Virus record (IMG/VR): IMGVR_UViG_3300030012_005163
Span: 62,001-126,000 of that record
DNA length: 64,000 nucleotides
Origin: a virus
Direction: 5' to 3' (one strand)
Shown one piece after another: positions 33,678 through 42,976 of the stretch (the first letter of the stretch is position 1; each line of letters starts with the position of its first letter). The notes under the pieces are model-generated. The model did no database searches and was not told where the DNA came from. It worked only from the letters and a program-made list of their open reading frames with translations. Made by a program: the position numbers and the translations under genes.

Positions 33678-33708
33678 TTGACTTTTACGAAAAAACTTAT
33701 TATATTTA
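33678..33708 (+). promoter_or_regulatory. Bacteroidota-type promoter P2 upstream of SSB
   Basis: TTGAC (TTG at 33678-33680), 20-nt spacer, TATATTTA at 33701-33708, which differs from consensus only in the last base. It lies 34 nt before the ATG at 33742. In tandem with P1 it would give strong expression of the SSB gene. Confidence 0.55.
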
Positions 33709-33741
33709 GAAATAATTATTAACATTTAAAAAAAATTAAAA

Positions 33742-34644
33742 ATGAGTAACAGTTTAGACGCAATTTTGTCTCAGTATGAAAGTAATACTGAAAACAGTTC
33801 AAAAAAACCTAAGTTATCTAATGAAGATAGACTTAAGAAGTATTTCACTGAAAAACTTCAACAAGGAGTAAAAAGTGCAACTCGAAGATTTAGAATTTTA
33901 CCAGCAAAAGATGGTAAGTCTCCATTCGAAGAAGTATATTTTTACGAAAGACAAGTTAACGGTAAATATGAAAAAATTTATTGTAATAAATTAAATGATG
34001 GTGAATATTGCCCAATGTATGAAGCAAAAGAAGCTTTATTAATGGAAGGTAGTAAGAAAGCCAAAGAAATGGCGAGAGAGTATACTCCTCGTAAATTTTA
34101 TGTGGTAAAAGGTATCGACAGAGATAACGAAGATCACGGTGTTAAATTTTGGAGATTTAAACACAATTATACAGGTAACGGTGTTATGGATAAGTTAATG
34201 CCACTTTTTAAATTAAAAGGTGATATTACAGATGCTAGAGAAGGTAGAGATATTATTATCACTACTAACCGTAATGAAAAAGGGTGGAGTGTAGTAACTT
34301 CTATTATGTGTGATGATGTAAGTATGTTAACTGAAGATACGGTTAAAGCTAACGATTGGTTTAACAACGAAGAAACATTTAGAGATGTTTACGCTAAAAA
34401 ATCACCAGAATATTTAGAGATAGTATCAAAAAATATGACTCCTGTTTGGGATTCAGAACAAAGTAAATACGTAGCAGAAGAAGAAAGAGAAGAATCAGAA
34501 ACTGCTTCATTAGAAGAAGAAATAACTTACTTAAGAGAAGAAAGTAATACTACTTCTACTACCACCATAACTTCAAATGAAGATGAAGATGAGGTAACTG
34601 TAACTAATCTAGAGAGTGGTGATAGTGATGATTTACCATTTTAA
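33742..34644 (+). CDS. Single-stranded DNA-binding protein, T4 gp32-like
   Basis: 300 residues, the same size as T4 gp32 (301). A basic N-terminal arm is followed by the OB-fold core with ATRRFRILPAKDGKSPFEEV and IYCNKLNDGEYCPMYEAKEA (C81 and C90), then YTPRKFYVVKGIDRDNEDHG and KFWRFKHNYTGNGVM. The C-terminal 70 residues are strongly acidic and end DSDDLPF, like the protein-interaction tip of bacterial SSBs. It coats single-stranded DNA and organises polymerase, helicase and UvsX. T4 gp32 binds zinc with His and three Cys; only two Cys are visible here, so zinc binding is doubtful. It has two host-type promoters and its own terminator, hence high monocistronic expression. Confidence 0.85.
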   Translation: MSNSLDAILSQYESNTENSSKKPKLSNEDRLKKYFTEKLQQGVKSATRRFRILPAKDGKSPFEEVYFYERQVNGKYEKIYCNKLNDGEYCPMYEAKEALLMEGSKKAKEMAREYTPRKFYVVKGIDRDNEDHGVKFWRFKHNYTGNGVMDKLMPLFKLKGDITDAREGRDIIITTNRNEKGWSVVTSIMCDDVSMLTEDTVKANDWFNNEETFRDVYAKKSPEYLEIVSKNMTPVWDSEQSKYVAEEEREESETASLEEEITYLREESNTTSTTTITSNEDEDEVTVTNLESGDSDDLPF

Positions 34645-34662
34645 TTAATTGTAAATGTGAAG

Positions 34663-34696
34663 AATAGGTCATCTTTTATGGGTGACCTATTTTTTT
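34663..34696 (+). terminator. Intrinsic terminator after SSB gene
   Basis: 11-bp stem (34663-34673 with 34681-34691, one G-U pair), loop TTTTATG, T-run 34690-34696. Confidence 0.88.
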
Positions 34697-34712
34697 AAAA
34701 AAAAATATAGAT

Positions 34713-35762
34713 ATGGCAAAAAAACCAATTAAGAAAAAAACAACTGATTTTTCTAGTATTAGGAAAAAATTTTCATCTAGTGATAAATACAAAGAACAAA
34801 AATATTTTGATTTAGGAGAATCATTTCAAAAAGCAACAGGTATTCCTGGCCCAGCTATTGGACAAATTAATATGTTGTTAGGACATTCAGATACAGGAAA
34901 AACGACTGCATTAATTCAAACTGCAGTAGATGCTCAGAAAAAAGGTATATTACCTATTTTTATTATAACTGAACAAAAATTTAGTTTTGAACACGCTAAA
35001 CAAATGGGATTAGAAACTAATTATATTGAAGAGGTTGATGAAAGTACAGGAGAAATTGAGGCATATTGGGATGGATTTTTATTATACAAATTAGGTTTTG
35101 AATATATAGAGCAAGCATTTGAATATGTAACTGAAATTTTAGATGCACAATCAAAAGGAGATATTCCACACGATATTGTATTCTTATGGGACTCCATAGG
35201 GACAATACCCTGTAAAATGAGTTTTGAAGGAAAGGGTGGAAACCAACATACTGCAAGAGTAATATCAGAAAAATGGGGTATGGGTATGGCTCAGAGAATA
35301 ACCTCATCTCGTAAAGAGAGTTCGCCATATACCAATACTATGGTATTTGTTAACCAACCATGGGTAGAGTTACCAGATAATCCGTTTAGTCAACCTAGAA
35401 TTCAACCTAAAGGTGGACAATCAATTTATTTATCTTGTGCACTAGTATTCCTATTTGGGAATCAAAAGAGTGCTGGAGTTTCTAAATTAAATGCCACCAA
35501 CAAAGGTCGTAAAGTAAATTTTGCAGTCAGAACTAAAGTGGGTATCCATAAAAATCATATGAATGGTTTAGGGTATGCTGATTGTAGAATATTGGCTACT
35601 ACACATGGTTTTATTGAAGATGAAAAGAAAGCTATAGATACTTATAAATCTGATTATAAAGAATACTGGTCGACAGTATTTGATAGTGTGGGTGAAGAAG
35701 TAGACTTTACTATAGAAGAAGGGGAACATATTGATGCACCCGTAGAATATGCGGATCAATAA
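34713..35762 (+). CDS. uvsX: RecA-like recombinase UvsX
   Basis: 349 residues (T4 UvsX 391). Walker A is GHSDTGKT (residues about 56-63) after INMLLG. The segment FIITEQKFSFEHAKQ follows, then Walker B DIVFLWDSIGTIP and the DNA-binding loop region FVNQPWVELPDNPFSQPRIQ, then PKGGQSIYLSCALVFLF. It forms filaments on single-stranded DNA for strand exchange and recombination-dependent replication, with the gp32-like protein encoded just upstream as a partner. A UvsY mediator was not recognised in the window. It lies 21 nt after the SSB terminator with no obvious own promoter, so partial read-through is likely. Confidence 0.88.
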   Translation: MAKKPIKKKTTDFSSIRKKFSSSDKYKEQKYFDLGESFQKATGIPGPAIGQINMLLGHSDTGKTTALIQTAVDAQKKGILPIFIITEQKFSFEHAKQMGLETNYIEEVDESTGEIEAYWDGFLLYKLGFEYIEQAFEYVTEILDAQSKGDIPHDIVFLWDSIGTIPCKMSFEGKGGNQHTARVISEKWGMGMAQRITSSRKESSPYTNTMVFVNQPWVELPDNPFSQPRIQPKGGQSIYLSCALVFLFGNQKSAGVSKLNATNKGRKVNFAVRTKVGIHKNHMNGLGYADCRILATTHGFIEDEKKAIDTYKSDYKEYWSTVFDSVGEEVDFTIEEGEHIDAPVEYADQ

Positions 35763-35791
35763 TTTTGTTAAATTTGTAATCAATATGATAA

Positions 35792-36835
35792 GTGTCCAGA
35801 CCAAATAAAAGAAAAAAATTTACACAGACTCTATTAGTAGATGGTGATTCATTATTGAAAACCGCATATCATGGGGCTAAAAATCTTTATTATAAAGAAA
35901 CTCATATAGGTGGAATTTACCAATTCCTTACCATGTTAAGGAAATCACTTAATGAATATAAATACGATAGAGTTTTTGTATTTTGGGATGGGCAATTTAG
36001 TGGTAGACTAAGGTATGATTTATATAAAGAATATAAATCAAATAGAGATAAAGATTTCTATAATGAAACCCCTCCTTCTGAACCAGAACTTTTTATTCAA
36101 AAAGAAAGAGTAAAACAATATTTAGAAGAATTATTTGTTAGACAATTTGAAGATTTAGTAATTGAAGCAGATGACGCAATTGCATATTATTGTAGTAAAA
36201 TTAAAGAAGATGAAAAAATTGTTATAGTAACTAATGACAGAGATATTTTACAACTAATAAACGATAGAATAGGTGTTTATATTATAAATAAAAAAAGAAT
36301 CATTACAACTACTAATTATAGTGACTATTTTAATCATCACTATACTAATCTTAAGTTACTAAAAATATTATCTGGCGATAATAGTGATAATATAAAAGGT
36401 ATTAAAGGTGTAAGTGAAAAAACTATTATTAAATATTTTCCTGAATTTGTTAAAAAAACTTTGACATTGGAAGAAATTTTTAGTAAAATTGAAGATATAC
36501 AAAGTGAAAGAAAAAATAGATTGAAAACATTAGATAATATAATTAATAAAGTTACAGTTGGAGTACAAGGTGAAAGTATTTTTGATGTAAATGAAAAAAT
36601 TATAAATCTAAAAAAACCTTTGTTAACAGAAAATTCTATAAACGTTTTAAATGACTTGTTTAGTTCACCTATCGACCCTGAAGATAGGACTATTAAAAAC
36701 GTTATTAAAATGATGTTGGAAGACGGTTTAACAATGGCAATACCTGGGGGTAGAGATGGTTATATTAACTTTTTACAACCGTTTCTAAGAATAATTAAAA
36801 AAGAAAAAAGTTATTTTAGTAAAATTAAAAATTAA
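35792..36835 (+). CDS. 5'-3' flap exonuclease (T4 RNase H / FEN family)
   Basis: 347 residues. Start is GTG at 35792: two stop codons lie directly upstream in frame, no ATG is available, and the ATG at 35784 is out of frame and closes at once. Metal-binding residues appear in order: TLLVDGDSLL (about 13-22), VFWDGQFSGRLR, LVIEADDAIAYY, VTNDRDILQLI and the H3TH motif GDNSDNIKGIKGVSEKTI (about 195-212). The family removes RNA primers and 5' flaps during lagging-strand maturation; T4 RNase H (305 residues) does this with gp32. A C-terminal helical extension from about 250 is longer than in T4. Confidence 0.88.
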   Translation: MSRPNKRKKFTQTLLVDGDSLLKTAYHGAKNLYYKETHIGGIYQFLTMLRKSLNEYKYDRVFVFWDGQFSGRLRYDLYKEYKSNRDKDFYNETPPSEPELFIQKERVKQYLEELFVRQFEDLVIEADDAIAYYCSKIKEDEKIVIVTNDRDILQLINDRIGVYIINKKRIITTTNYSDYFNHHYTNLKLLKILSGDNSDNIKGIKGVSEKTIIKYFPEFVKKTLTLEEIFSKIEDIQSERKNRLKTLDNIINKVTVGVQGESIFDVNEKIINLKKPLLTENSINVLNDLFSSPIDPEDRTIKNVIKMMLEDGLTMAIPGGRDGYINFLQPFLRIIKKEKSYFSKIKN

Positions 36836-36840
36836 AAATT

Positions 36841-37302
36841 ATGAAAAAAAGTTATGACAATCTTCCTTATGAATTTTTGTTGAAAATTAACGGAAAACCA
36901 ATTGTGGGGAGAAATTTTCACATTAAAGGGTATAATGCCGATAGTTTAAAGTCTATAGAACTTAAAGAAACTATTGATGACGCAACTAGAGTTATTGAAG
37001 AACAATTTAAATTAAAAAGTAATTTTTATTTGTGGAGATATTATAACCCTTACGCCACCCAAACTACGGAAGAGGTAGAAGAGTTAAAAAAAGATTTATA
37101 TGAAAATGAAGATGTTTTTATTTTCCAAATAAAAGTAAAAGGTAGAGTAGTTGCTCAGAAGATTTTTAGTGGAAATGACTACCCACCAAAGGTAAGATAT
37201 GATGTAGATATAAGATCAATTATTCCCGAAATCATCTCTATTATACAAAATGGGTTAAGTTTAAAAAAATATACTCACGAATACTGTGGTTACACGCTTT
37301 AG
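36841..37302 (+). CDS. Unknown protein between exonuclease and helicase genes
   Basis: 153 residues, not recognised. It begins MKKSYDNLPYEFLLKINGKP. Strand and helix content is mixed, with EDVFIFQIKVKGRVVAQKIF and a C-terminal RYDVDIRSIIPEIISIIQNG. It starts 5 nt after the exonuclease stop, so the two are co-translated. It sits just before the replicative helicase, where T4-like genomes carry small replication or loader genes, but no gp59-like or gp61-like motif can be seen. Confidence 0.55.
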   Translation: MKKSYDNLPYEFLLKINGKPIVGRNFHIKGYNADSLKSIELKETIDDATRVIEEQFKLKSNFYLWRYYNPYATQTTEEVEELKKDLYENEDVFIFQIKVKGRVVAQKIFSGNDYPPKVRYDVDIRSIIPEIISIIQNGLSLKKYTHEYCGYTL

Positions 37303-37305
37303 TGT

Positions 37306-37314
37306 ATATTTATT
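37306..37314 (+). promoter_or_regulatory. ATATTTATT motif before helicase gene
   Basis: Recurrent 9-mer, 23 nt before the ATG at 37338. This is one of few copies before a replication gene. Confidence 0.4.
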
Positions 37315-37337
37315 AATATATCAAAAATGATAATAGA

Positions 37338-38729
37338 ATGACTAAAGAAAAAGAAAAAAATTTAGGTTATTTAGGATGGAGTTTTCAAGTTAAGTTAGTC
37401 AAACAATTAATTGAAGATAGTAAATTTTGTGAAGAGATTATTGATATAATCGATCCAAAATATTTTGACAATGAGTATTTGAGAATAATTATTGCTAGTT
37501 TAAAAAATTACTATGATAGTTATGAGACAATACCTACATATGAAACACTATTTCAAATAATAAGGGTAGAGATAAAAAGAGAAATCGCTAGAGACTCTGC
37601 TATTGAAATGGTTAAAGAAGTCAAAAACTCTGATAATAAAGATTGTTTACATACTCAAGAAGTTGCAACTAAATTCTGTAAACAACAAGAACTTAAAAAA
37701 GCAACTAATAAAATTCAAAATATTTTAGAAGCAGGTGATTTTGATAGATATGATGAGTGTGAAGATATTCTTAAAGAAGCTTTGTCTGTTGGTGGTGAAA
37801 AAGATAATGGTATTGATGTTTTTCATGCAATAGACGAAGTATTAAGTGATGATTTTAGAAATCCTGTTCCTACAGGTTTAGTTGGTATAGACAACTTAAT
37901 GGATGGAGGATTATCTAAAGGAGAATTAGGTGTAATTTTAGCACCTTTTGGTGTCGGTAAAACCACTTTAATAACTCGTATGGCAAATACTGCATATAAT
38001 TTAGGTTATAACGTAGTACAAATATTTTTTGAGGATAACCCCAAAGTTATTCAAAGAAAGCATATGACATGTTGGAGTGAAATACCTTTAAATGAATTAA
38101 CTGAGAGAAAAGAAGAGGTTAAAGCTTTATTACCTCAGTTTAGGGAAAAAGAAGGAAACCTAATTTTAAAGAAAATGCCGAGCGATGGCACAACAATTAA
38201 TCATATAAAACAATACTTAAGAAAACTAACATCAAATGGTACAAAACCTGATGTAGTTTTTGTTGATTATATGGATTGTGTTGTACCCACTAAACAATTT
38301 AAAGATGAATATGCGGGTGAAGGAAACGTTATGAGACAGTTTGAAACTATGATTTCAGAATTAGATGTTGTTGGGTGGACTGCAGTACAAGGTAATAGAA
38401 GTTCTATAGGTGCGGATGTAGTGAAAGCAGATATGATAGGTGGTTCAATTAAAAAAGGACAAATTGGACACTTTATTATCTCAGTAGCTAAAACATTAGA
38501 ACAAAAAGAAGAAGGAACGGCTACTATGGCTATTTTAAAATCTAGATTTGGTAAAGACGGTATAATTTTCGAAGACATATTGTTTGATAACGGATCTTTA
38601 AAAATTGATACTAGTATATCTAGTGACGTTTCATTCTTAGAACACCAAAATGGTGAAGAAAAAAGAAAATCTCAATTGGTTATAGATGCTATGAAAAAGA
38701 AAAGAGAGATTGGACTGGGGGAAAATTAA
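37338..38729 (+). CDS. Replicative DNA helicase, DnaB/T4 gp41-like
   Basis: 463 residues (T4 gp41 475). A helical N-terminal domain (about 1-150) is followed by a RecA-type motor. This has GLSKGELGVILAPFGVGKTT with Walker A APFGVGKTT at 202-210, VVQIFFEDNPKVIQRKHMT, Walker B DVVFVDYMD, AVQGNRSSIGADVVKADMIG and an R-finger-like region near GQIGHFIISVAKTLEQKEE. Hexamers unwind the fork 5'-3' and recruit primase. A primase (gp61-like) is not visible in this window. An in-frame short alternative ATG at 37327 closes after four codons and is not used. Confidence 0.88.
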   Translation: MTKEKEKNLGYLGWSFQVKLVKQLIEDSKFCEEIIDIIDPKYFDNEYLRIIIASLKNYYDSYETIPTYETLFQIIRVEIKREIARDSAIEMVKEVKNSDNKDCLHTQEVATKFCKQQELKKATNKIQNILEAGDFDRYDECEDILKEALSVGGEKDNGIDVFHAIDEVLSDDFRNPVPTGLVGIDNLMDGGLSKGELGVILAPFGVGKTTLITRMANTAYNLGYNVVQIFFEDNPKVIQRKHMTCWSEIPLNELTERKEEVKALLPQFREKEGNLILKKMPSDGTTINHIKQYLRKLTSNGTKPDVVFVDYMDCVVPTKQFKDEYAGEGNVMRQFETMISELDVVGWTAVQGNRSSIGADVVKADMIGGSIKKGQIGHFIISVAKTLEQKEEGTATMAILKSRFGKDGIIFEDILFDNGSLKIDTSISSDVSFLEHQNGEEKRKSQLVIDAMKKKREIGLGEN

Positions 38730-38759
38730 TAATAAGATTTAAATTAAGTATTAAAAAAA

Positions 38760-40619
38760 ATGGAGTTATCAAGCAAAATTTTATCAGATATTACTGTATA
38801 TATGAAATATGCAAAATATCTACCTGAATTAAACAGAAGAGAAACATGGGAAGAATTAGTTACACGTAATAAAGAAATGCACCAAAAGAGATATCCTCAC
38901 ATTGCAGACAAAATAGATGAAGCATATCAATATGTGTATGATAAAAAAGTATTACCTTCGATGAGAAGTATGCAATTCGGTGGAAAACCGATAGAAATTT
39001 CCCCTAACAGAATTTATAATTGTGCATATATGCCTATAGATCATATAGATTCATTTAGTGAATGTATGTTTTTATTATTAGGTGGTACAGGTGTGGGTTA
39101 TTCTGTACAAAAACATCACGTAGAAAAATTACCACCAGTTAATAAACCATATCCTAAAAGAACAAAAAGATTTTTAATTAGTGATTCGATAGAAGGTTGG
39201 GCAGATGCAATAAAACTTTTAATGAAATCATATTTAAATGGTAAAAGTTCAAGAATAGAATTTGATTACTCCGATATTAGACCTAAAGGTGCTAGATTAG
39301 TAACTTCAGGTGGTAAAGCACCAGGACCTCAACCACTTAAAGAGTGTATTGTTAAAATAAGAGGTATTCTAAGTGAAAAAGAAGATGGTGAACAATTAAC
39401 TACTTTGGAAGTACATGATATAGTTTGTCATATTGCAGATGCAGTATTAGCAGGTGGGATAAGAAGAGCGGCATTAATATCATTATTTAGTGCAGACGAT
39501 CAAGCAATGATTGGTTGTAAGTCTGGTAGTTGGTGGGAAACAAATCCACAAAGAGGTAGGGCTAATAACTCAGCTTGTTTAATGAGGCATAAGATTACTA
39601 AGGAATTCTTTTTAGATTTATGGAAAAGGGTAGAGTTAAGTGGTTCAGGTGAACCAGGAATCTATTTCAATAATGACAAAGATTGGGGTACAAATCCTTG
39701 TTGTGAGATTGCTTTAAGACCTTACCAATTCTGTAACCTATGTGAAGTAAATGTATCAAATATTGAATCACAAGAAGACTTAAATAATAGAGTTAAAGCA
39801 GCAGCATTTATTGGTACATTACAGGCAGGATATACACATTTCCATTATCTAAGAGATATTTGGCAAGAAACTACTGAGAAAGAAGCATTAATTGGTGTTA
39901 GTATGACAGGTATCGGTTCTGGTAGAGTATTAGGATATGATATGGAAGAAGCAGCTAAAGTAGTTAAAAAAGAAAACAGTAGAGTAGCTAAATTGATTGG
40001 AATAAATAAATCCGCAAGAACAACTACTGTAAAACCTGCTGGTACAACATCACTTACATTAGGAACATCTTCTGGAATTCATGCATGGCATAACGATTAC
40101 TACATTAGAAGAGTTAGAGTTGGTAAAAATGAGTCTATGTATACATATTTACTTAATAATCATCCAGAACTTGTAGAAGATGATTATTTTAGAGGACACG
40201 ATACTGCAGTTATCTCTATTCCACAAAAAGCACCTAAAGGTTCTATATTAAGAACTGAATCACCTTTTGATTTATTAGAAAGAGTTAAAAAAGTGGCTAC
40301 AGAATGGGTAAAAAATGGACATAATAGTGGTTCTAATTCACATAATGTTTCTGCAACTATCTCTTTAAAAGATGAAGACTGGGAGTTAGCAGGTGAATGG
40401 ATGTGGAAAAATAGAAAACATTATAATGGTTTATCGGTATTACCATATAACGGAGGAACATATGTTCAGGCACCATTTGAAGACTGTACTAAAGAAGAAT
40501 ATGAAAAAATGATGAAGACTTTAAATGAGATAGATTTATCAAATGTTATAGAAGAACAAGATGAAACAAATTTAAGTGGAGAGTTAGCTTGTGCCGGTGG
40601 TGCGTGTGAAATCACTTAA
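38760..40619 (+). CDS. nrdJ: Class II (B12-dependent) ribonucleotide reductase, monomeric type
   Basis: 619 residues. Catalytic features are those of adenosylcobalamin-dependent ribonucleotide reductases. An N-terminal redox Cys lies in RIYNCAYMPID (C88). The radical-site signature NPCCEIALRPYQFC has N312, C314, E316 and C325 in the spacing of RTPR N406/C408/E410/C419. The loop GTTSLTLGTSSGIHAWHNDY and a C-terminal redox tail LACAGGACEIT are also present. It makes deoxynucleotides for phage DNA without oxygen or a small subunit but needs host B12. About 120 residues shorter than the Lactobacillus enzyme, so the allosteric part may be trimmed. It ends in a strong terminator; the glutaredoxin at 2.4 kb could reduce it. 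Confidence 0.85.
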   Translation: MELSSKILSDITVYMKYAKYLPELNRRETWEELVTRNKEMHQKRYPHIADKIDEAYQYVYDKKVLPSMRSMQFGGKPIEISPNRIYNCAYMPIDHIDSFSECMFLLLGGTGVGYSVQKHHVEKLPPVNKPYPKRTKRFLISDSIEGWADAIKLLMKSYLNGKSSRIEFDYSDIRPKGARLVTSGGKAPGPQPLKECIVKIRGILSEKEDGEQLTTLEVHDIVCHIADAVLAGGIRRAALISLFSADDQAMIGCKSGSWWETNPQRGRANNSACLMRHKITKEFFLDLWKRVELSGSGEPGIYFNNDKDWGTNPCCEIALRPYQFCNLCEVNVSNIESQEDLNNRVKAAAFIGTLQAGYTHFHYLRDIWQETTEKEALIGVSMTGIGSGRVLGYDMEEAAKVVKKENSRVAKLIGINKSARTTTVKPAGTTSLTLGTSSGIHAWHNDYYIRRVRVGKNESMYTYLLNNHPELVEDDYFRGHDTAVISIPQKAPKGSILRTESPFDLLERVKKVATEWVKNGHNSGSNSHNVSATISLKDEDWELAGEWMWKNRKHYNGLSVLPYNGGTYVQAPFEDCTKEEYEKMMKTLNEIDLSNVIEEQDETNLSGELACAGGACEIT

Positions 40620-40642
40620 TAGTTAATAAAATTTAATTTTTT

Positions 40643-40673
40643 AAAAGGTATCTTTTCGATACCTTTTTTTTTT
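40643..40673 (+). terminator. Intrinsic terminator after reductase gene
   Basis: 10-bp perfect stem AAAAGGTATC (40643-40652) with GATACCTTTT (40658-40667), loop TTTTC, 10-T run to 40673. Confidence 0.92.
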
Positions 40674-40707
40674 ATATAACCTTTTCTTTTAAAAAATTTA
40701 TTGTAGA

Positions 40708-40716
40708 ATATTTATA
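40708..40716 (+). promoter_or_regulatory. ATATTTATA motif before gp25-like gene
   Basis: Recurrent 9-mer, 5 nt before the ATG at 40722, and the first element after the reductase terminator. It probably opens the baseplate wedge operon. Confidence 0.45.
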
Positions 40717-40721
40717 TACAT

Positions 40722-41105
40722 ATGGCAGATGTAAGATATATAAATATTGATTTCCCTTTTAGAAATAGTGAAAAGGGTTTTTATTTTAAATTAAACCAAA
40801 CTGATAAAGATGCAATTAAAGCAGATTTATTACATCTTTTATTAACTAATAAAGGCGAAAGACTATATATGCCTGATTTCGGTAGTGATTTGAAGAAGTT
40901 TATATTTCAACCTAACGATAATATTACACATAGTGAAATTAAAGATAACTTAAATGAAACAATAAAAAGATACATTCCCAATTTAGTGGTGGATAGTATA
41001 GATTTTAAGAAAAATGAAATAGAAGAATTAATAATAGTAGAATTAAAATATACGGTAATTGATGGTACTTTCGCATCTTCCGATATTTTAGAGATAACAC
41101 TTTAA
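40722..41105 (+). CDS. Baseplate wedge protein, T4 gp25-like
   Basis: 127 residues (T4 gp25 132). The segment KADLLHLLLTNKGERLYMPD, then FGSDLKKFIFQP, matches the gp25/gpW lysozyme-like baseplate family ('l..LL.T..GeR...P.fGs.l...iF.p'). gp25 nucleates sheath polymerisation at the wedge core with gp6 and gp53. Two nt separate it from the gp6-like gene, as in many contractile tails. Confidence 0.88.
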   Translation: MADVRYINIDFPFRNSEKGFYFKLNQTDKDAIKADLLHLLLTNKGERLYMPDFGSDLKKFIFQPNDNITHSEIKDNLNETIKRYIPNLVVDSIDFKKNEIEELIIVELKYTVIDGTFASSDILEITL

Positions 41106-41107
41106 TT

Positions 41108-42931
41108 ATGAAAAAGAAAGTAAATTATAATAGTAGAAATTTTGCTGAAGTAAGGGCAGAATTAATTGGTTTCATCCAACAATATTATCCTGAAGTGTTT
41201 TCAGATTTTAATGATGCATCAGTTGGTATGATGTTATTAGAACTAAATGCTGCAGTGGGAGATATGTTATCTTTCCATACGGATAGAATGTTCAATGAAA
41301 CACAAATAAACTACGCACAAGAAAGATCTTCTTTATTAGAATTAGCAAGAACTTTTGGTTTAAAAATACCTGGAAACAGACCTAGTATAACTATTGCTAA
41401 TTTATCTGTTACAGTACCAGTAGATGAACAAGATGGTGATAGACCTGATTATAATTATGCACCTATTCTTTTAAAAGGTACACAAGTTACCGGAGCGGGT
41501 AAAGTATTTGAATTACCTATGGATTTAGACTTTTCATCTCCATTTAGTAGTAGTGGTATACCTAATAGAACGGTAATACCAAAGTTTAATGAATCAGGAG
41601 GTGTAGATAATTATGAATTAACTAAACAAGCATTAGTTATCAACGGAATTACTAAAGAATATAAAAGAGTTATTTCTAGACCCGATTATAAACCTTTCTT
41701 TGAGGTAATATTACCTGAAGATAACGTTCTTTCTATTGAAAATATTATTACATTAGAAGGTACTAATTTAACTACACCACCAACACTTAAAGAATATAGT
41801 GACTTTAATAATAATTATTATGAAGTAAGTGCACTGGCGGAAGCCGAAAAGTTTATAGAAGATCCTAATACACCAACTACAACCGAAGGTATTTTACCGG
41901 GAAGATGGAAAAATATACCTCAAAGATTTATAACGGAATATACTGATAATGGATTTTGTAAAATAACTTTTGGTGGTGGTGAAATAGATACGTCAGAATT
42001 AAATGATTTTATTGGTTGTAGAGGACAAATAAATGAAATAGGTAATTTTGTTAATAATGATTCATTAGGTGTAATACCAGTACCTGGTAGGACTATGTAC
42101 ATTAAATATAGAATTGGTGGGGGCGCTGATAGTAATATCGGACCCAATGTATTAAAAGGATTGGGTGATGTTTTTATGATTACACCCGGAGAGGATGCAA
42201 CAATTAATTTAAACGTAAGAAATAGTTTAACATCTAATAACCCAATACCTGCAATTGGTGGAAAAGAACAACCTTCGTTAAACGAAATAAGACAATTAGT
42301 TAAATACAATTTTGCGGCACAAAATAGGTGTGTCACAATAAAAGATTATTTATCAAGAATAAGTTTAATGCCAGGTAAATTTGGTATTCCATTTAGAACT
42401 GGAGTATGGGAACAAAGAAATAAAGTCAATGTAACTATATTAGCATTAAATGAAAATAGTCAATTAACTAACCAATCTACTGACACATTAAAAGAAAATA
42501 TTGCGGAATACCTATCAAATTATAGAATGTTAAATGACTATGTTACAATCAAAGATGGTAGAATTATAAATCTTTCTTTTGAAATATCTTTATTTACTGA
42601 TAAAACTACTTCTAAAGGTGAAATTATGTCTGACGTAATAGAATCGGTAGAAGAATATTTTGATATTAATAATTGGGAAATGGGACAGAACGTTTATTTA
42701 GCACAATTAATAGAAAATATTAATAATGTTGGTGGAGTACTTAATGTTACTGACATTAAAATATTTAATAAAGTAGGTGGGGAGTATTCGTTAAATGAAA
42801 TATCCCAACCTTATTCTGATGATGCAAGTAAACAAATAGATATTTCAGATGATTATACATTATTTGGTGAACCTGATGCAATGTTTGAGATTAAATTCCC
42901 AAATAGAGATATAAAAGTAAGGTTTAAATAG
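41108..42931 (+). CDS. Baseplate wedge protein, T4 gp6/gpJ-like
   Basis: 607 residues (T4 gp6 660). The N-terminal FAEVRAELIGFIQQYYPEVF, then LLELNAAVGDMLSFHTDRM and SLLELARTFGLKIPG, is the classic opening of gp6/gpJ wedge proteins. The middle holds a beta domain and the C-terminal part has LNEIRQLVKYNFAAQNRCVT and IKDYLSRI, the conserved J-type segment. gp6 dimers form the iris-like ring that triggers contraction. It is directly coupled to gp25 upstream. Confidence 0.88.
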   Translation: MKKKVNYNSRNFAEVRAELIGFIQQYYPEVFSDFNDASVGMMLLELNAAVGDMLSFHTDRMFNETQINYAQERSSLLELARTFGLKIPGNRPSITIANLSVTVPVDEQDGDRPDYNYAPILLKGTQVTGAGKVFELPMDLDFSSPFSSSGIPNRTVIPKFNESGGVDNYELTKQALVINGITKEYKRVISRPDYKPFFEVILPEDNVLSIENIITLEGTNLTTPPTLKEYSDFNNNYYEVSALAEAEKFIEDPNTPTTTEGILPGRWKNIPQRFITEYTDNGFCKITFGGGEIDTSELNDFIGCRGQINEIGNFVNNDSLGVIPVPGRTMYIKYRIGGGADSNIGPNVLKGLGDVFMITPGEDATINLNVRNSLTSNNPIPAIGGKEQPSLNEIRQLVKYNFAAQNRCVTIKDYLSRISLMPGKFGIPFRTGVWEQRNKVNVTILALNENSQLTNQSTDTLKENIAEYLSNYRMLNDYVTIKDGRIINLSFEISLFTDKTTSKGEIMSDVIESVEEYFDINNWEMGQNVYLAQLIENINNVGGVLNVTDIKIFNKVGGEYSLNEISQPYSDDASKQIDISDDYTLFGEPDAMFEIKFPNRDIKVRFK

Positions 42932-42976
42932 TTACTTTTTTACTATTATGAATTAGTTTTAAAAAAAATAGAAATT

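Noticed and set aside
35769-35776. TAAATTTG before the exonuclease GTG as a possible host-type -7 element
   Set aside because: No TTG lies 19-21 nt upstream; the nearest is 35 nt away, so it does not fit the pattern of the four accepted sites.
42119-42124. GGGGGC in the gp6-like gene, resembling the Mu frameshift site
   Set aside because: It is internal to a conserved gene with no alternate reading frame beyond it.
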